A DNA stretch of 64,000 nt from Microbacterium sp. CGR2 (lineage in GTDB: Bacteria; Actinomycetota; Actinomycetes; Actinomycetales; Microbacteriaceae), in the NCBI RefSeq assembly GCF_003626735.1, contig NZ_RBHX01000001.1, positions 3,348,001 through 3,412,000 on the forward strand, given 5' to 3'. This document shows positions 18,559-27,006 of this stretch, one piece after another. The position numbers and the translations under genes were made by a program. The notes under the pieces were generated by a model, which saw only the letters and a program-made list of their open reading frames with translations, was not told where the DNA came from and ran no database searches. Each line of letters begins with the position of its first letter. Position 1 is the stretch's first letter.

Positions 18559-19119
18559 ATGAACGAATTGCCCGATGACGCGCACGCCGACGAAGTGTCG
18601 CGGAGATACCTCGCACAATCGTGGTGGCCTCAGCCGCAGGTCCATCCGCAGCAGCATACGGCACCTTCCGACAACGCTCCGCTACAGCAGTCGAACGCGC
18701 CCCAGCCGTCGCCTGCCGCCGCTTCGGAGCACTGGTCCGGTGGTGACATTCGACCGCAGCGGCCGGTGGCCGGGGCGCACCAAGGTGCACCTGATCCGAC
18801 GCAGCACTGGCCGGTCGTGTACACCGGCCCCTCCCCCTGGAACTCGCCGCAGCCTCCTGCCAGGAAGTCCCCGAGCGTATGGCGTTCCATCGGCATCGGT
18901 GCACTCGGCTTGATTGCAGGCCTGTTCGCGGCCTTCGTACTTCAGGACGTCCTCGGAATGGTGTTCGTCCTGAACGGAAGTTCCTTCCCCCTCGGGATCG
19001 CCGCGGTGATCGGGTCATTCATGCCGATCCTTGCGGTGGCTGGTGTCGTCGTAGCACTTCTCATCGACAGGAAGGCCCACGCGCGCCGACTGGCATCTAG
19101 CGCCGCGGACAGGAACTGA
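18559..19119 (+). CDS. Membrane protein with long Gln/Pro-rich cytoplasmic region, 186 aa
   Basis: GGAG 8 nt before ATG 18559 supports the start. Residues 1-110 are hydrophilic, rich in Gln, Pro and Ala (PQPQVHPQQHTAPSDN) and likely disordered; two to three helices follow (SIGIGALGLIAGLFAAFVL; LGIAAVIGSFMPILAVAGVV) before a basic tail. Architecture resembles small actinobacterial DUF4190-like or secretion-linked membrane proteins, but no family is assigned. Confidence 0.7.
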   Translation: MNELPDDAHADEVSRRYLAQSWWPQPQVHPQQHTAPSDNAPLQQSNAPQPSPAAASEHWSGGDIRPQRPVAGAHQGAPDPTQHWPVVYTGPSPWNSPQPPARKSPSVWRSIGIGALGLIAGLFAAFVLQDVLGMVFVLNGSSFPLGIAAVIGSFMPILAVAGVVVALLIDRKAHARRLASSAADRN

Positions 19120-19164
19120 CTGTTCCGGAGAGTTCGGACGCGCAGCCCGTCAGGACCGATCCGT

Positions 19165-20020
19165 ATGAGGGCCGCGAACGCTACCGAAGACACAGCTCGC
19201 GAGGTCGATCCCATTGCAGGAGCGGAGCGAACCTTTGCTCCGATCTTGGTCCGGTCGCGAACGGTGTACAAGCCAGTCGGGCCGGCGGCCTACGACTGCG
19301 TGAAAGTGATTGTGGTTCGCGACGGATCAGCGGTTCTGTTCAGCGAGTTCGGGCAGAAGCCCGTCCGACCAGGTGATGTCATCCTCCTCGGAGCGAATGT
19401 CCTCTGCGCATCGGAACCTGAGGGCCACGTCACGGTCACGACCGTGTATCTCGATACCGACTACGTTCTCGATCAAGTGCGGTGGCAGTTTGCCGGGCTG
19501 ATCGAGGACCGTCTTGAAGCACACGAGTTGGCCGCGACAATCTATGCAGAGCCTGCGCAAATCCTGCGACTCGGCGAGGATCGCGCGGGCATGCTCGCGC
19601 CCTGGCTAGACGAGCTCGTCCACCTCAGCCTGGACGGACGCTTCGCCCGCAACTACTTCCGCATGCAGGCTTTGTGGTTCCAGGTCGCGCACGAGATCGC
19701 CCCTCAAATCAAGATCTCGTCGGTTCGGATATCGCCGTCTCAACGCGCGCACATCCGGCCCACGTTGCCGCGGGAACGCCGGTTCGCCCCGCTTCGCGCC
19801 GAGGTCCGGCAGGCTGCCGCGTTGCTTCGCGACACCCCCGAGGATCGCTGGACGCTCGAGGAGCTCGCAGCGAAAGTTCATCTGTCGCCTTCGCAACTTA
19901 GTCGCGTGTTCATCGATGCCTACGGCAAGACACCGCTTGCCTTCCTCACAATGGTCCGCGCCGAATGCCTGGCAAAGTACCTGCGCGAAACCGAGCTTTC
20001 CGTCACCGCAGCAATGCGCG
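19165..20020 (+). pseudogene. AraC-family regulator, 3' end lost
   Basis: The N-terminal ~190 residues form an AraC-type ligand-binding domain (VLFSEFGQKPVRPGDVILLG) and the first helix-turn-helix is intact (WTLEELAAKVHLSPSQLSRVFIDAYGKTPLAFL). The normal second HTH and C-terminus, which should follow SVTAAMR, are missing: from ~20020 the DNA matches a tyrosine integrase in another frame and the AraC frame runs on as arginine/serine-rich nonsense to 20457. AraC genes of this type are common cargo of actinobacterial integrated elements. A product could retain ligand binding, but two-HTH DNA binding is lost. Confidence 0.7.
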
Positions 20021-20300
20021 GGACGCGACGAACTGGGACCAGATCGTCAGCGATCTTGGCTTGCCTGATCTCACACGGCACGGCCTCCGGCACACCGGAG
20101 CCACCTGGATGGCCGACGCGGGCATCCCGCTGCACGTCCTCCAGGACATCCTCGGCCACGCCTCCGTCGAGACCACCCGCGGATACCTGCACCCCGACGA
20201 CCGTCACCTCTCATCAGCTGCAGAGCAGGCGAACGCATTCCTGGCGCGCTCGGCCAATGCCGCCGGTTCGCCTCGCAGCAAGACTCCGCGATCGCTCTAG
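20021..20300 (+). pseudogene. Tyrosine integrase, C-terminal catalytic fragment
   Basis: The frame (from about 20021, stop TAG 20298-20300) reads DATNWDQIVSDLGLPDLTRH, then GLRHTGATW with the conserved Arg and His, DILGHASVETTRGYLHPDDRH with the LGH box and the catalytic Tyr. This is the last ~90 residues of a phage/ICE integrase; the N-terminal and core-binding domains are absent and an AraC gene is joined in their place. It lies 190 bp from the intact tRNA-Pro, the usual site for the integrase of an element using that tRNA as attB. Confidence 0.8.
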
Positions 20301-20450
20301 AAGCCGGAGCACACCCTGCTTGCGGCTCTGGTCCCCTTTTGGTCCCCCTTGTCCACAGGCCAGGGCCATCAGGGACCCGAACCCGCGTCGGGCGCCTCGG
20401 CAAGGGGACCAGAGGGGGACCAACAATAACTCGTCGCCAGACATGACGAA

Positions 20451-20484
20451 GCCCTGATGAAAATGGGTTCTCATCAGGGCTTTT
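20451..20484 (+). terminator. Rho-independent terminator at the island's tRNA-proximal end
   Basis: GCCCTGATGA (20451-20460) pairs perfectly with TCATCAGGGC (20471-20480), followed by TTTT. It ends plus-strand transcription from the integrase remnant just before the tRNA. On the minus strand the same hairpin lies directly after the tRNA-Pro 3' end and may end the tRNA transcript as well. Confidence 0.75.
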
Positions 20485-20487
20485 ACG

Positions 20488-20561
20488 TCGGGCTGACAGG
20501 ATTTGAACCTGCGACCCCCTGACCCCCAGTCAGGTGCGCTACCAAGCTGCGCCACAGCCCG
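20488..20561 (-). tRNA. tRNA-Pro (anticodon GGG)
   Basis: The minus strand folds as a complete cloverleaf: acceptor CGGGCTG/CAGCCCG, D-arm GCGC...GCGC, anticodon stem CCTGA/TCAGG with loop CTGGGGG (anticodon GGG), and T-arm GCAGG-TTCAAAT-CCTGT, discriminator A at 20488. CCA is not encoded. Its 3' 43 bp are duplicated at 14448-14490 and its 5' 47 bp at 20606-20652. Confidence 0.93.
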
Positions 20562-20605
20562 TGGCATCAATTTTCAGTTGTTCGGGCCGACCAGAGCGGG
20601 GTAAA

Positions 20606-20652
20606 CCCCTTGACCCCCAGTCAGGTGCGCTACCAAGCTGCGCCACATCCCG
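20606..20652 (-). repeat. Partial duplicate: 5' half of tRNA-Pro
   Basis: 47 bp identical to the 5' part of the intact tRNA-Pro (20515-20561) except two positions (acceptor CGGGATG instead of CGGGCTG; CAAGG instead of CAGGG after the anticodon stem). The T-arm and 3' acceptor strand are missing, so it cannot make a tRNA. Its CCCCTTGACCCCCAG variant matches the left attachment copy (14476-14490) better than the intact tRNA does. A third fragment (CTTGACCCCCAGGT) at 20689-20702 repeats 14479-14492 exactly. Confidence 0.75.
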
Positions 20653-20702
20653 TTGTTCACTTTTCAGGCTGAACCAGCCACTACCGCACTTGACCCCCAG
20701 GT

Positions 20703-21017
20703 AGACGGTTCAGCCCAGATCATTGATTTTCCGGGTCTCTCTACCCCTCAAACGACCTCATTTCACGCCATGGATTGCATGGTTCGCATGCATCAGGTCC
20801 CGGCCAGGTCCCGGCTCTTGTTAGTCGCCGACAGCTGCGTCAGGGGTTTACGCGGGGTTTATGAGAGGCTCATCCAAAACGGGCGCGCCTGACGATAACG
20901 TAGGTTCCCGATCGCCTTTCTATCATGTCGAACGGTGATGCACCTACAGATAGGGACGGACGGCTAAGCTGTCGCGCCGGCGGACGCGTCCAGTTGGAAT
21001 GGGTTAGTAGGAACTGC
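20703..21017. other. Non-coding gap between tRNA repeats and the CHAT gene
   Basis: About 315 bp. Short frames exist, including one reading through the tRNA remnant (20653-20892), but none has a ribosome-binding site or family resemblance. I see no hairpin terminator or tRNA here. Confidence 0.5.
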
Positions 21018-22229
21018 TCAGAGAGGCTCTGAACCAGCGCCGAAGGGCCGACGTGTTAAGGCTCCCGAGGGGTGAGCCCCGGGTACGCCGGCGGCTAAGC
21101 GGACCGCAGGGGTGGTATCTCGATGCGTCAGGCAGGGCGGCGTGACGAGCACAAGAGTTGCCGGATCGACGTCATCGCGGACACGCAGTTCGGGCAGCTC
21201 CGATCCGTCGAGGGCAGCCGCAAGCATTCGGACCTTCGCCTGCTCGAGTGCGGATGCTAGGGACTGCGCCGAGGCGATGGCCGAGTAGAACGCGGACGCG
21301 AACACGATCGCGGATGTGTCATCGATACTGTCTGACATTCCGATCACTGCCGGCACCGTCTGCAGCATGTCATCGGCGCCCGCGAGACTTTCGCAGGCGT
21401 TCAGCACGAGCAGGCGCGGCGGCTCATCGGTCGCGCCGAGCACGCGCGCGAGGAGTTCGAAGGTGACGTCGGCGCCGTCTTCATCGCCCGCGTCGTTCTC
21501 CATGAGTAGGCCATGCGGGCCCGCATGGCCGGAGAAGTGGACGATGTGCGGTCGATGGTCGTTCAGCCCGTCGAGGAGGTCGTTGACCGTCGCGGCTGGC
21601 GCATGGTCGACTTGCACGAGATCACGGTACTTGGAGCCGCGCAGTGCCTGGCGCACTTGGCGTACTTCCTGGTCGACGCGAAGCCAGGTACCGAAGCGTT
21701 GCTCGGTACCGTCTGGAGTGGTGATCGTCTCCTCCGTCGCCTCCGGGTTGGCCGTGATGTACAGCACCCGCAGCTTTTCCGGCTCAGGTGGTCGCACTTC
21801 GACATAGCTGATCTGCACGGGAGGGGTGGTGAGGCGGGCGATCTCGCGCGCGTGGGTTCGCTCTTCTTGTCGGCGACGCGAGTCGACCTGCTTCTGCTTG
21901 CTCTCTGCTGAGCGACGTTCGCTGTTGTCAGCAGACCGGAGTGATGTGGTCTTTGTGGCGATCGACTTGTCAACCGAGGCGAGGTCCTTTCGCGCCTTCG
22001 CGATCTTGGACTCCGCTGCTGCGCCCTTCTTATCCTCACGCTCGGCAGCGGACAGTGAGGTCCGAATCGTTGACGCGCTCTTCGACCGGGCGGCTTGCTC
22101 GCGCTTCTTTCGCGCGCTTTCGCGTGCAGAGGCGGCGTCCTTTTCGGCCTTTGCGATGTCGCCTGTCAGCGTCGCCTTGCGACTCTGGAGGCGCACGAGC
22201 TCCGAACGGAGTGTGTCACTTCGAGCCAT
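21018..22229 (-). CDS. CHAT-domain (caspase-like) protein with N-terminal coiled coil
   Basis: 403 residues. Residues 1-~135 form a highly charged Lys/Ala/Glu-rich coiled coil ([20 protein letters not shown]...). Residues ~150-350 are a CHAT peptidase domain: [12 protein letters not shown] start, catalytic His in [15 protein letters not shown], catalytic Cys in [13 protein letters not shown], then the typical [26 protein letters not shown] segment. CHAT proteases in bacteria act as effectors or activators in conflict systems. No TPR repeats are seen and no obvious partner is encoded beside it; it is a stand-alone gene next to Hachiman, separated by 196 bp without a gene. Confidence 0.88.
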   Translation of the reverse strand: MARSDTLRSELVRLQSRKATLTGDIAKAEKDAASARESARKKREQAARSKSASTIRTSLSAAEREDKKGAAAESKIAKARKDLASVDKSIATKTTSLRSADNSERRSAESKQKQVDSRRRQEERTHAREIARLTTPPVQISYVEVRPPEPEKLRVLYITANPEATEETITTPDGTEQRFGTWLRVDQEVRQVRQALRGSKYRDLVQVDHAPAATVNDLLDGLNDHRPHIVHFSGHAGPHGLLMENDAGDEDGADVTFELLARVLGATDEPPRLLVLNACESLAGADDMLQTVPAVIGMSDSIDDTSAIVFASAFYSAIASAQSLASALEQAKVRMLAAALDGSELPELRVRDDVDPATLVLVTPPCLTHRDTTPAVRLAAGVPGAHPSGALTRRPFGAGSEPL

Positions 22230-22425
22230 GGTTCCCCTCCGTCTCCTCGTAATGCTTCAGGCGATGCGCGCCCGCTCTTGACACGGATGGGCGCACGCAC
22301 ACTGGGCGGCTACCAGCTGATCTTTTCAAGCTTTCGATCGTTTCGGATGCTGCCTGAGATGAACGGCGCCTATGCGGTGAGGTCCGGCGCGGTGATGGTG
22401 TCGTGGCGAATAACAAGATTCCCGC

Positions 22426-24978
22426 CTATTCACTTTTGCGATGGCTCAACGCTTGAGCGTTGATGAGGTTGATGATCTCCTGTTGGATCAGGACAGGGAC
22501 GTCCATTCCTTCGATATTCTGACGCGCAAGCCAGTCGCGACTCTCGGACGAAGTCCAGGTGTCGACGGTGACGTATTGCGAGAGAGCAATAGTTGCCGTT
22601 CGCGATAGCCCTAAAGCCATCAGGACGACCTCGCTCGGTCGGGAAACTCCTAGTTCGAGAAGCATGGTGATGTCCTGGCCATGCCCGACGTCGTGGATGC
22701 CTCTCTCTGCAGCGTAGGCAGCGAGAACGTCCGAGTAGCACGACAAGTATTTCGGTGCTTGGAATCGAGCGACTGTCTCGATGTCTGCCATCACGTCCCT
22801 GATCGCCTTCGCGATTGGCGTCTTTCCAGTAGCACGCTGCTCGATCAGTCGGGCAAGGGGCATGCCCTTCATCCAGTTGACGATCAAGTTTGCGAGCTGC
22901 CACTTTCGCCTGTCAGTCTCCCCGGGACCTGGCGGGAGACCAAACGCCGCCGTCATCGTCGCCCCAATGAGCACGAGGGCGTCCTGGTAGCGCTGCCGTG
23001 AGTCCGGCTCCTCAGGCAGCGGCAATGTGAAGTCATGCGGATCGTTGCCGATCGCCCTGAAATGCTCCAGGAGACGTTGCATAGCGATCGGGGATATACC
23101 TGCATGTCGAGGGATAAGGTCTAGCGGGAACTGGGCGTCTTCGACGGCGCGCACGAGAGCGCGTTCCACTTCAGTTCGCTCGGCCGGAACCGTGATGCGC
23201 TGCAGGTGGTGAGTGATGTCTCGCCCTGACGACTGCTGCGCCGCCAGATAGGAGAATAGGTTTTCGGAAGCTGAATCTGATCCGACTGCGAAGTCGCTGC
23301 GTATGTATGAGATCAGCGGAGCCACGTCTTTGAGCCCGTGGTGAGTGGCAACCTTCAAATTCGATCGGCGTCGAACCGTGGGCAGATTCGGCCACAGGCT
23401 CTCGTCGTCGGTGTCGATACAGACGATGTTGCCCTGGAACTCTTTGCCCCATCGGCCTGCCCGACCCGCGAGGTTCCAGAAGTCGGCTTCAGTGAGTGGG
23501 CGGCCGCGTCCTTTTTGTGGATTGCGCATGAAGATCGTTCGGCATGGGAGGTTGACACCTTCGAGGAGGGTGGAGGTGCAGACGAGGAACTCAATCTTGC
23601 CGTCTCCAAAGAGCCGCTCGATTTCAGACCTGATGGCAAGTGGCATGTTGCCGTAGTGGAACGCCACACGTTTCGCGAGCGCGTCAGCAAGGCTGTACTT
23701 CGGGTGGACGGCAGTACGCACCAGGTCTTGGAGGTTGCTGATGTCTTCGTCGTCCTCTGCTTCGGACAGAAGATCGGAGATGTTCTTGGCGACCTTCTCC
23801 GCATCATCAGCACCGTTTACGTAGACGATGTTGCCGCCATCGCTACCTCCGAGTGCATGTGCGACATATGCGATTCGCATCGGTACTCGAGTGGCACGTT
23901 GCTGCAGCTCGAAGCTGGCGACTTGGAGAACCCGCCCTTCATCCACCAGCGATACGATTCTTTTCGCGGGTGCGCGATACACGCCCTCGACCCGGATGAG
24001 GTTCTGGTTGACAGTGACCGCTTCGGAAGTCGTTGCCCTCGAACGAGCCGCGGCTGGCTTGTCGCTCAGCAATATCGCCGGGTTCGCACTGAGCGGGCTC
24101 GCGAAAATGACTTGCAAGCCTGGTCGATCCTCGACAGCACGGTCTAGCACTTGCTGAAGCAACACACCGCGCTCCGCGTTACCAAGTCCTTGAGCCTCGT
24201 CGACGAACAGAAGGTCGATATCGAACGGATGGCGTGACTGCTGAATGAGATGGAGTCTCTCTTGCGTCACGACAAGGACGCGGCGTTTCGTCTGGTCGAG
24301 CTCGGGATCCCAGGGCATCACAACGATACTGGTATCTGTCGGGGCCGCTTCTCGAAAGTCTGCTGATACTTCTTCGACGAGGGCTCGGGTGGGCGCAAGG
24401 TAGACGGCCGTGAACCTATCGTTCTGTCGGAGTTTGTCTAGGAACCATTCATGCACGATTCGAGATTTTCCGGCAGACGTCGGTGCTGACACGCTCACCC
24501 AGTCAAAGTCCGCCGCGTCCTTCCACAGTTCACTCTGGAATGAGTTCACCGCGAGGTTCTCGCCGCTCGACAGCGGGATGGAAAGCTGGAGGCGCTTCTT
24601 GATCGTCTCCAAGCGAAGCAAGGGTGGAAACTGTTTCCACAAGCCTGGTTGTACAAGATCTCGTGATTCCGCGAGCTCCACTGACCTGTGGTTCCCGACG
24701 CGATCGAGGATGGCCGTAGCTGCGCTCTTGTGAGTGTCGTCGGTGTCGCTAAGAGCCAGACAAGCTGCCGTGACCCTAAGGACGGTGTTCTGTGCGCGCT
24801 CGGTCGGGACAGCTGATAGCGCACTCGCGCACAACAGCGCGTAGTTCCAGTCGATCTCGGTGGGCGGACTGTCCATCTCGATCATCGGGAATTCAGCGTG
24901 AAGTGTGCGTAGACGGATGGACTGAAGAATGCCGCGAAACTTCTGCGAGTCAAAGACGACCTGGGACAGATCCGTCAT
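22426..24978 (-). CDS. hamB: HamB, superfamily 2 helicase of the Hachiman defence system
   Basis: 850 residues. SF2 helicase motifs: Walker A in VSAPTSAGKSRIVHEWF (~residues 165-180), LAPTRALVEEV (Ia), DEAQ box in LLFVDEAQGLGNAERG, FASPL (III), VCTSTLLEGVNLPCRTIFM and NLAGRAGRWGKEFQG (V/VI), followed by an ~300-residue helical C-terminal region. Start ATG 24978 overlaps the hamA stop (ATGA), so the two are made together. Hachiman protects against phage: HamB senses DNA damage or ends and releases HamA nuclease activity (known for the family). The product appears complete. Confidence 0.9.
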   Translation of the reverse strand: MTDLSQVVFDSQKFRGILQSIRLRTLHAEFPMIEMDSPPTEIDWNYALLCASALSAVPTERAQNTVLRVTAACLALSDTDDTHKSAATAILDRVGNHRSVELAESRDLVQPGLWKQFPPLLRLETIKKRLQLSIPLSSGENLAVNSFQSELWKDAADFDWVSVSAPTSAGKSRIVHEWFLDKLRQNDRFTAVYLAPTRALVEEVSADFREAAPTDTSIVVMPWDPELDQTKRRVLVVTQERLHLIQQSRHPFDIDLLFVDEAQGLGNAERGVLLQQVLDRAVEDRPGLQVIFASPLSANPAILLSDKPAAARSRATTSEAVTVNQNLIRVEGVYRAPAKRIVSLVDEGRVLQVASFELQQRATRVPMRIAYVAHALGGSDGGNIVYVNGADDAEKVAKNISDLLSEAEDDEDISNLQDLVRTAVHPKYSLADALAKRVAFHYGNMPLAIRSEIERLFGDGKIEFLVCTSTLLEGVNLPCRTIFMRNPQKGRGRPLTEADFWNLAGRAGRWGKEFQGNIVCIDTDDESLWPNLPTVRRRSNLKVATHHGLKDVAPLISYIRSDFAVGSDSASENLFSYLAAQQSSGRDITHHLQRITVPAERTEVERALVRAVEDAQFPLDLIPRHAGISPIAMQRLLEHFRAIGNDPHDFTLPLPEEPDSRQRYQDALVLIGATMTAAFGLPPGPGETDRRKWQLANLIVNWMKGMPLARLIEQRATGKTPIAKAIRDVMADIETVARFQAPKYLSCYSDVLAAYAAERGIHDVGHGQDITMLLELGVSRPSEVVLMALGLSRTATIALSQYVTVDTWTSSESRDWLARQNIEGMDVPVLIQQEIINLINAQALSHRKSE

Positions 24979-25922
24979 GCCACACCGAGTTTCTTTCTGA
25001 CGGCTTTTCGCATGGCATCGACATCCGGGAAAGGAACGCAGAATACGTCGATATTCACTTCAAGGAGCGCATTCTTTTCAAGCCTGGCTCGGATGGATGT
25101 CTGCCATCGTTTGACGGCTTTGGCGATCTCGATTTCGTGTGCATCGGCAAGCTTCGTCATGTCTGGGTATGCCGCATAATCAAACCCGATTAGGCATACC
25201 CCGTTCCAACGCACCTTGAGCGCCTTCGAGTTGGTCTCGTCGAAGTACTGAAGTAGATGCGCAGCCAGCTCGTCCTGCTGAACATTTAGGTTTTCGCGTA
25301 CCAGTAGGAGATCGCGACGACGAGTATCACCATCGGCGCCGAGGAACGGACCGATGCTGTCGAAGCAGTCGGTGAAGGCATCTGAACTTGACTTGTAGAG
25401 TTTCGACTCGCCCCAGTAGAGGTCGAGCACACCGTCTTCACCGAGCTTCGCGTGCACTCCGTCCGACCCGTGTACGTGAACGTTGTTGTTCGTCTTCAAC
25501 GACATCTTGGCCAACAGCTGTGGGAGCTGGAGCACCTGCTCCATGAGGAGGAACAGGAGAAGCTCGCCTCCCTCACCAGTTCCATCTCCGTCCACGAAAA
25601 GCTCTCTCGCTTGCTGCTCGAGACGAGAGAATTGGCTGGTGGATCCAGTCTCCTGGAGGTGCTTGAGTGCTTGTTCGATACGCGAACGTGGAATACAGAA
25701 ATCCATCGCTGCCCTTGCCATTGCAGTAGCGAGGAGGTCGATCGCCGGCTGACCGTTCGCGTCCACCGAGACAAAATGAGTCCGAACAGTGGCCATCGAG
25801 TGCTGAAGGCGCAGCGGGACGTCGTACGCGCTCAATAGGTGCAGAAACTCGTTGGGGTCTCCTCGCACAAGACTGTCCAGCATCTCAGCGAATGAGTCCT
25901 TGGCAACTTCGATGTCGCTCAT
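24975..25922 (-). CDS. hamA: HamA, DUF1837 nuclease of the Hachiman defence system
   Basis: 315 residues. DUF1837 signature: EGGELLLFLLMEQVLQLPQ, then KTNNNVHVHGSDGVHAKL and LDLYWGESKLYKSS, giving the E...D...ExK arrangement of a PD-(D/E)XK nuclease (SDGVH Asp; GESK Glu and Lys). In known Hachiman systems HamA is held inactive by HamB and degrades DNA on activation. First gene of the two-gene operon; its stop overlaps the hamB start. The catalytic residues look intact. Confidence 0.9.
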   Translation of the reverse strand: MSDIEVAKDSFAEMLDSLVRGDPNEFLHLLSAYDVPLRLQHSMATVRTHFVSVDANGQPAIDLLATAMARAAMDFCIPRSRIEQALKHLQETGSTSQFSRLEQQARELFVDGDGTGEGGELLLFLLMEQVLQLPQLLAKMSLKTNNNVHVHGSDGVHAKLGEDGVLDLYWGESKLYKSSSDAFTDCFDSIGPFLGADGDTRRRDLLLVRENLNVQQDELAAHLLQYFDETNSKALKVRWNGVCLIGFDYAAYPDMTKLADAHEIEIAKAVKRWQTSIRARLEKNALLEVNIDVFCVPFPDVDAMRKAVRKKLGVA

Positions 25923-25950
25923 TCCAGTACTCCCGGTTTCAGGCGCAGAC

Positions 25951-27006
25951 CTATGATTCAGCGCCCAGCAGCGGCCTGGGCTCGGCCTCTGCGCGCCGGG
26001 CTCTTGCGTTCTTATGGAGATTGACTGGTGTGGCGTCGATAACGCGGCGGATCATTTCTGCGATGAAACGATCCGGTCGAAGATCGACGGGGACTCGCTC
26101 CCATGGGAGCTCGACAACGGGAAGGGTGGCCAACGCGATGTCGATCTCCGACTGTTCGATGTACTCCTCTTGGCCCCCGTCTGCTTCATCTGTTTCGATT
26201 ACACCGGCCTCGACCAGTGGGTCCTCGCCGTCGCCCTCATCGTCCGCGGTTTCGTCAACGGCGAGGTGGGGGCCATACTCGATGACGATGAGCGATACAG
26301 CGTGGTATGCGTCGTCTTCGCGTCCGAGCTTCTGGAGGAGGTCGATGAGCCATTCCGCCTTGTCGGGCGACTCGTCAAAGATGGTGGATCGGAGCCCGTA
26401 GACGAAGCCGAGCGCGGCAAGGGGGTGGCGGAGGCGGAGGTTCTTCGCATCGCCGTAAGATTCCTCGACCCGGTTGGCAGCGTTCTTACCGAAGCTGGAG
26501 TCCATCCGTTTTGTACTGATGAGGAGCTCTGGTCCTGCCGCCCAGTTCGACATGACGACGTCGACTTGTTTGAGGTAGTTCTTACCAAGGATGTTCGCCG
26601 AGGAGGCGGCTGCTCCGGTGGGCGGTGTCTTTGCCTGAAGTCTCTTCCAGAGCGCATCGCGTTCCTTGGCCGTGACCTTGTTGAGCAGGCTCACGATGGG
26701 GCCAGGCAAGATCCGCGGCGCAGACGGGCGTGGCCAGACGGCATCGGCGTCGAGCCCAGAGCGACGGAGCTCATACGAAAGCCAGACGTCCAACGCGAGA
26801 GCGGGTACGCCCGTCGTGGTTGGGGCTTTCAGGTAGAGCGGGACTCCGAGAAGCTTGATGAGCGTGTCATAGTCGGGCTCGTAAGAGAGAGCTCCACTCT
26901 CGTCTTTAACCCAAGGGTTGCTGTGCTCCCCGTTGGGGGCGGCATCAGCGACGATGCGATCAAAGATCGCCCATGCTTTCGCCTTTGTCGATGGTTCAGC
27001 GGCCAC
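25951..27006 (-). CDS. Restriction-endonuclease-like partner of the N6-methylase
   Basis: 351 residues from GTG 27006, which has AAGGGG 5 nt upstream and overlaps the methylase stop by 11 bp; ATG 27060 in the same frame would extend the overlap to 65 bp. Unrecognised at family level. The segment GKNYLKQVDVVMSNWAAGPELL followed by ISTKRM and AANRVEESYGDAKNLRLRHP resembles a PD-(D/E)XK core (Asp, then Glu/Lys). The tight overlap with an adenine methylase argues for a type II restriction enzyme; the C-terminal ~90 residues are acidic, then basic. A nuclease role is inference. Confidence 0.65.
   Translation of the reverse strand: MAAEPSTKAKAWAIFDRIVADAAPNGEHSNPWVKDESGALSYEPDYDTLIKLLGVPLYLKAPTTTGVPALALDVWLSYELRRSGLDADAVWPRPSAPRILPGPIVSLLNKVTAKERDALWKRLQAKTPPTGAAASSANILGKNYLKQVDVVMSNWAAGPELLISTKRMDSSFGKNAANRVEESYGDAKNLRLRHPLAALGFVYGLRSTIFDESPDKAEWLIDLLQKLGREDDAYHAVSLIVIEYGPHLAVDETADDEGDGEDPLVEAGVIETDEADGGQEEYIEQSEIDIALATLPVVELPWERVPVDLRPDRFIAEMIRRVIDATPVNLHKNARARRAEAEPRPLLGAES

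Noticed and set aside
20606..20652. Second tRNA-Pro gene
   Set aside because: Only the acceptor 5' strand, D-arm and anticodon arm are present; no T-arm or 3' acceptor strand follows, so it cannot fold as a tRNA.
20653..20892. Plus-strand frame of 79 codons after the tRNA fragments
   Set aside because: It reads through tRNA-derived repeats and has no ribosome-binding site or recognisable content.
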